Made by a program: the position numbers and the translations under genes. This document shows, piece by piece, positions 16,588-17,886 of a DNA stretch of 17,886 nt. Within the stretch, counting starts at the first letter, position 1. Every line of letters starts with the position of its first letter. The notes below the pieces were generated by a model. That model was not told where the DNA came from. It made no database searches and worked only from the letters and a program-made list of their open reading frames with translations. The stretch comes from Pleurotus djamor. Taxonomy: Eukaryota > Basidiomycota > Agaricomycetes > Agaricales > Pleurotaceae. Location: the NCBI GenBank assembly GCA_029747585.1, contig JAPEVF010000915.1, positions 1 through 17,886 on the forward strand, given 5' to 3'.

Positions 16588-17886
16588 ATGTCACAACTCG
16601 ATAGAATTGGGAGTACCGATTACGCTCAAAAATGCCAACAACTCATGAAGCTCCGTAATGACCTTGAAAGGATGGGGTAATGTCCCGCTCTTCCAATCAT
16701 CGTATAATGTGCTCATGCTCGACTTCCACCACAGAGCGAACGGAGTAATAGACATCCCGCGAGTCGTCGTCATCGGTGGACAGTCAGGTGTGCACATCCT
16801 AACATTTCCTTGCTTTCGATGTTTGCGACTGACATGTACATCCCAGCTGGTAAAAGCTCTCTAGTCGAGAGTGTCAGTGGTGTAAGTGAACGGGGATGAT
16901 TGACACGCTCGGGGCACCTACTCAGACTTTGGCCCGCAGATTAGCGTCCCTCGGGATTCGGGGACCTGCACCAGGCAAGTAATTTAATCATCCCTTTTAA
17001 CACAGACACTCACATATCATCTCAAACAGATGTCCAATGGAATGCATAATGCGCAAAACACCAGGCCCGTGGCATTGTTCAATATCCTTACGAGACGACG
17101 ATGCGGCTGGAGTTTCGACGCCATTCGGACCAGAACGTATCACGGATAGATCAAGTGTCGAGATTTGGCTTCGGCGCGCTCAAGCGGCGTGCCTTAGTCC
17201 GCATCGATCACCCACGGACTTCCATGACATGTCGAAGAAAACTTTGAAAACTCTCCACGCCGACGACCCCAGCACACGCAAATTCACATCTAGGGTTGTG
17301 TGTCTCACTTTGGACGACCCCGACGCGACGGACCTGGCTTTCGTTGACTTACCAGGTTTGCTACTCCGCGCTACGTTTGGGTTTCAGGTAGCTGACCGCA
17401 GCCTCTAGGTTTGATCCAAAATGAATCGGAGGGAGCCATACAGCTCGTCCAAAATCTCGTTACTTCTCATATTCGCCGGCCAAACTCTCTGATCTTGGTT
17501 GCGATGCCAATGACGGGTCAGTGTTTCTACGCTTCTTGCTGATGGTGATACGCTAACCTCTCCACCGCACCATAGACGACATAGAGAACCAAATGGCGGT
17601 ACGGTTGGCCAGGGAGGCAGATCCGTCAGGCGATCGAACCATAGGTCTGTTTAATCTGATTAATGTCATCCTCAACTATCTGATTGTTTATACATAGGTG
17701 TAATCACCAAGCCCGATCTACTTGGTCCTGGAGCCGTTGAAACGAAAGTTTCGCCTAATAGTCTTTCAATAGGTGTACGAAGGCGCAATGTCGAAGAGGC
17801 GGCCTACCAGTGGCAATGGTCAGTGCTATTCGTCGAGGCGAGGCAGCGCGGGGTAATTGAGCAGAAAATTCGTTCATGGCGCTGAG
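16588..17886 (+). CDS. Dynamin-like GTPase, N-terminal G domain (runs to window edge)
   Basis: Exons 16588-16676, 16735-16787, 16847-16881, 16940-16974, 17030-17355, 17409-17516, 17576-17644 and 17698 onward; introns 53-59 bp. The fourth intron (16975-17029) needs a GC donor (AG|GCAAGT), since only that gives GTCTR|CPMEC. The start MSQLDRIGSTDYAQK is followed by a short helix, then IPRVVVIGGQSAGKSSLVES (P-loop, 37-56), RDSGTCTRCPME (switch I, 64-74), FVDLPG (G3, 175-180), LVAMPMTDDIEN and ITKPD (G4, 241-245). This is the large-GTPase fold of dynamin/Mx proteins, which polymerise on membranes or protein complexes. After TKPD the frame stays open for about 55 codons and meets a TGA at 17883-17885 without recognisable stalk sequence. 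Another intron, a frameshift or a truncated gene are all possible. Confidence 0.85.

Overview
The window looks like nuclear DNA of a filamentous basidiomycete, probably an Agaricomycete. Genes are dense and lie on both strands. Most are cut by many short introns (about 45-80 bp) with GTRNGT donors and CTRAY-like branch points. Two tRNA genes carry short introns. The protein families present (shugoshin with an SGO motif, a DUF6593-like protein, a Dabb protein, a DIRC2/FLVCR-like MFS transporter, a dynamin-like GTPase) suit that group. I see no bacterial operon, CRISPR array, rRNA or recognisable transposon.

Layout. 1-676 (+): 3' end of a Ser/Arg-rich hypothetical gene. 677-2041: mostly gene-free, with weak coding-like traces and a TATA box at its right end. 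2042-2748 (+): DUF6593-like gene, 3 exons. 3183-4076 or 4148 (+): helical hypothetical protein. 4603-5713 (+): fumarylacetoacetase-fold hydrolase with a signal peptide, 4 exons. 5771-5854 (-): tRNA-Gly(UCC) with intron. 5903-8100 (-): MFS transporter rebuilt from 13 exons. 8475-8557 (+): tRNA-Ala(AGC) with intron. 8710-9733 (-) and 9911-10915 (+): two paralogous short-chain dehydrogenases, head to head across 177 bp. 11577-12104 (-): intronless dual-specificity-type phosphatase. 12233-12734 (-): Dabb (stress-responsive A/B barrel) protein, whose frame is broken by one ambiguous base. 13365-15566 (-): shugoshin, 5 exons. 16588 to the right edge (+): N-terminal GTPase domain of a dynamin-like protein.

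The genes do not form an obvious shared pathway. The functional groupings I can defend are the duplicated divergent SDR pair, which shares one promoter region, and possibly the nearby transporter and hydrolase as general metabolism. The most notable observations are: four introns whose reading frames require GC-AG splicing, a hydrolase of a normally intracellular fold carrying a signal peptide and four N-glycosylation sequons, the SDR pair lacking the usual YxxxK signature with a roughly 10-residue deletion in one copy, and intron-bearing tRNA-Gly and tRNA-Ala. All exon boundaries were set by eye from splice signals, frame and family resemblance. No alignment or database search was run.
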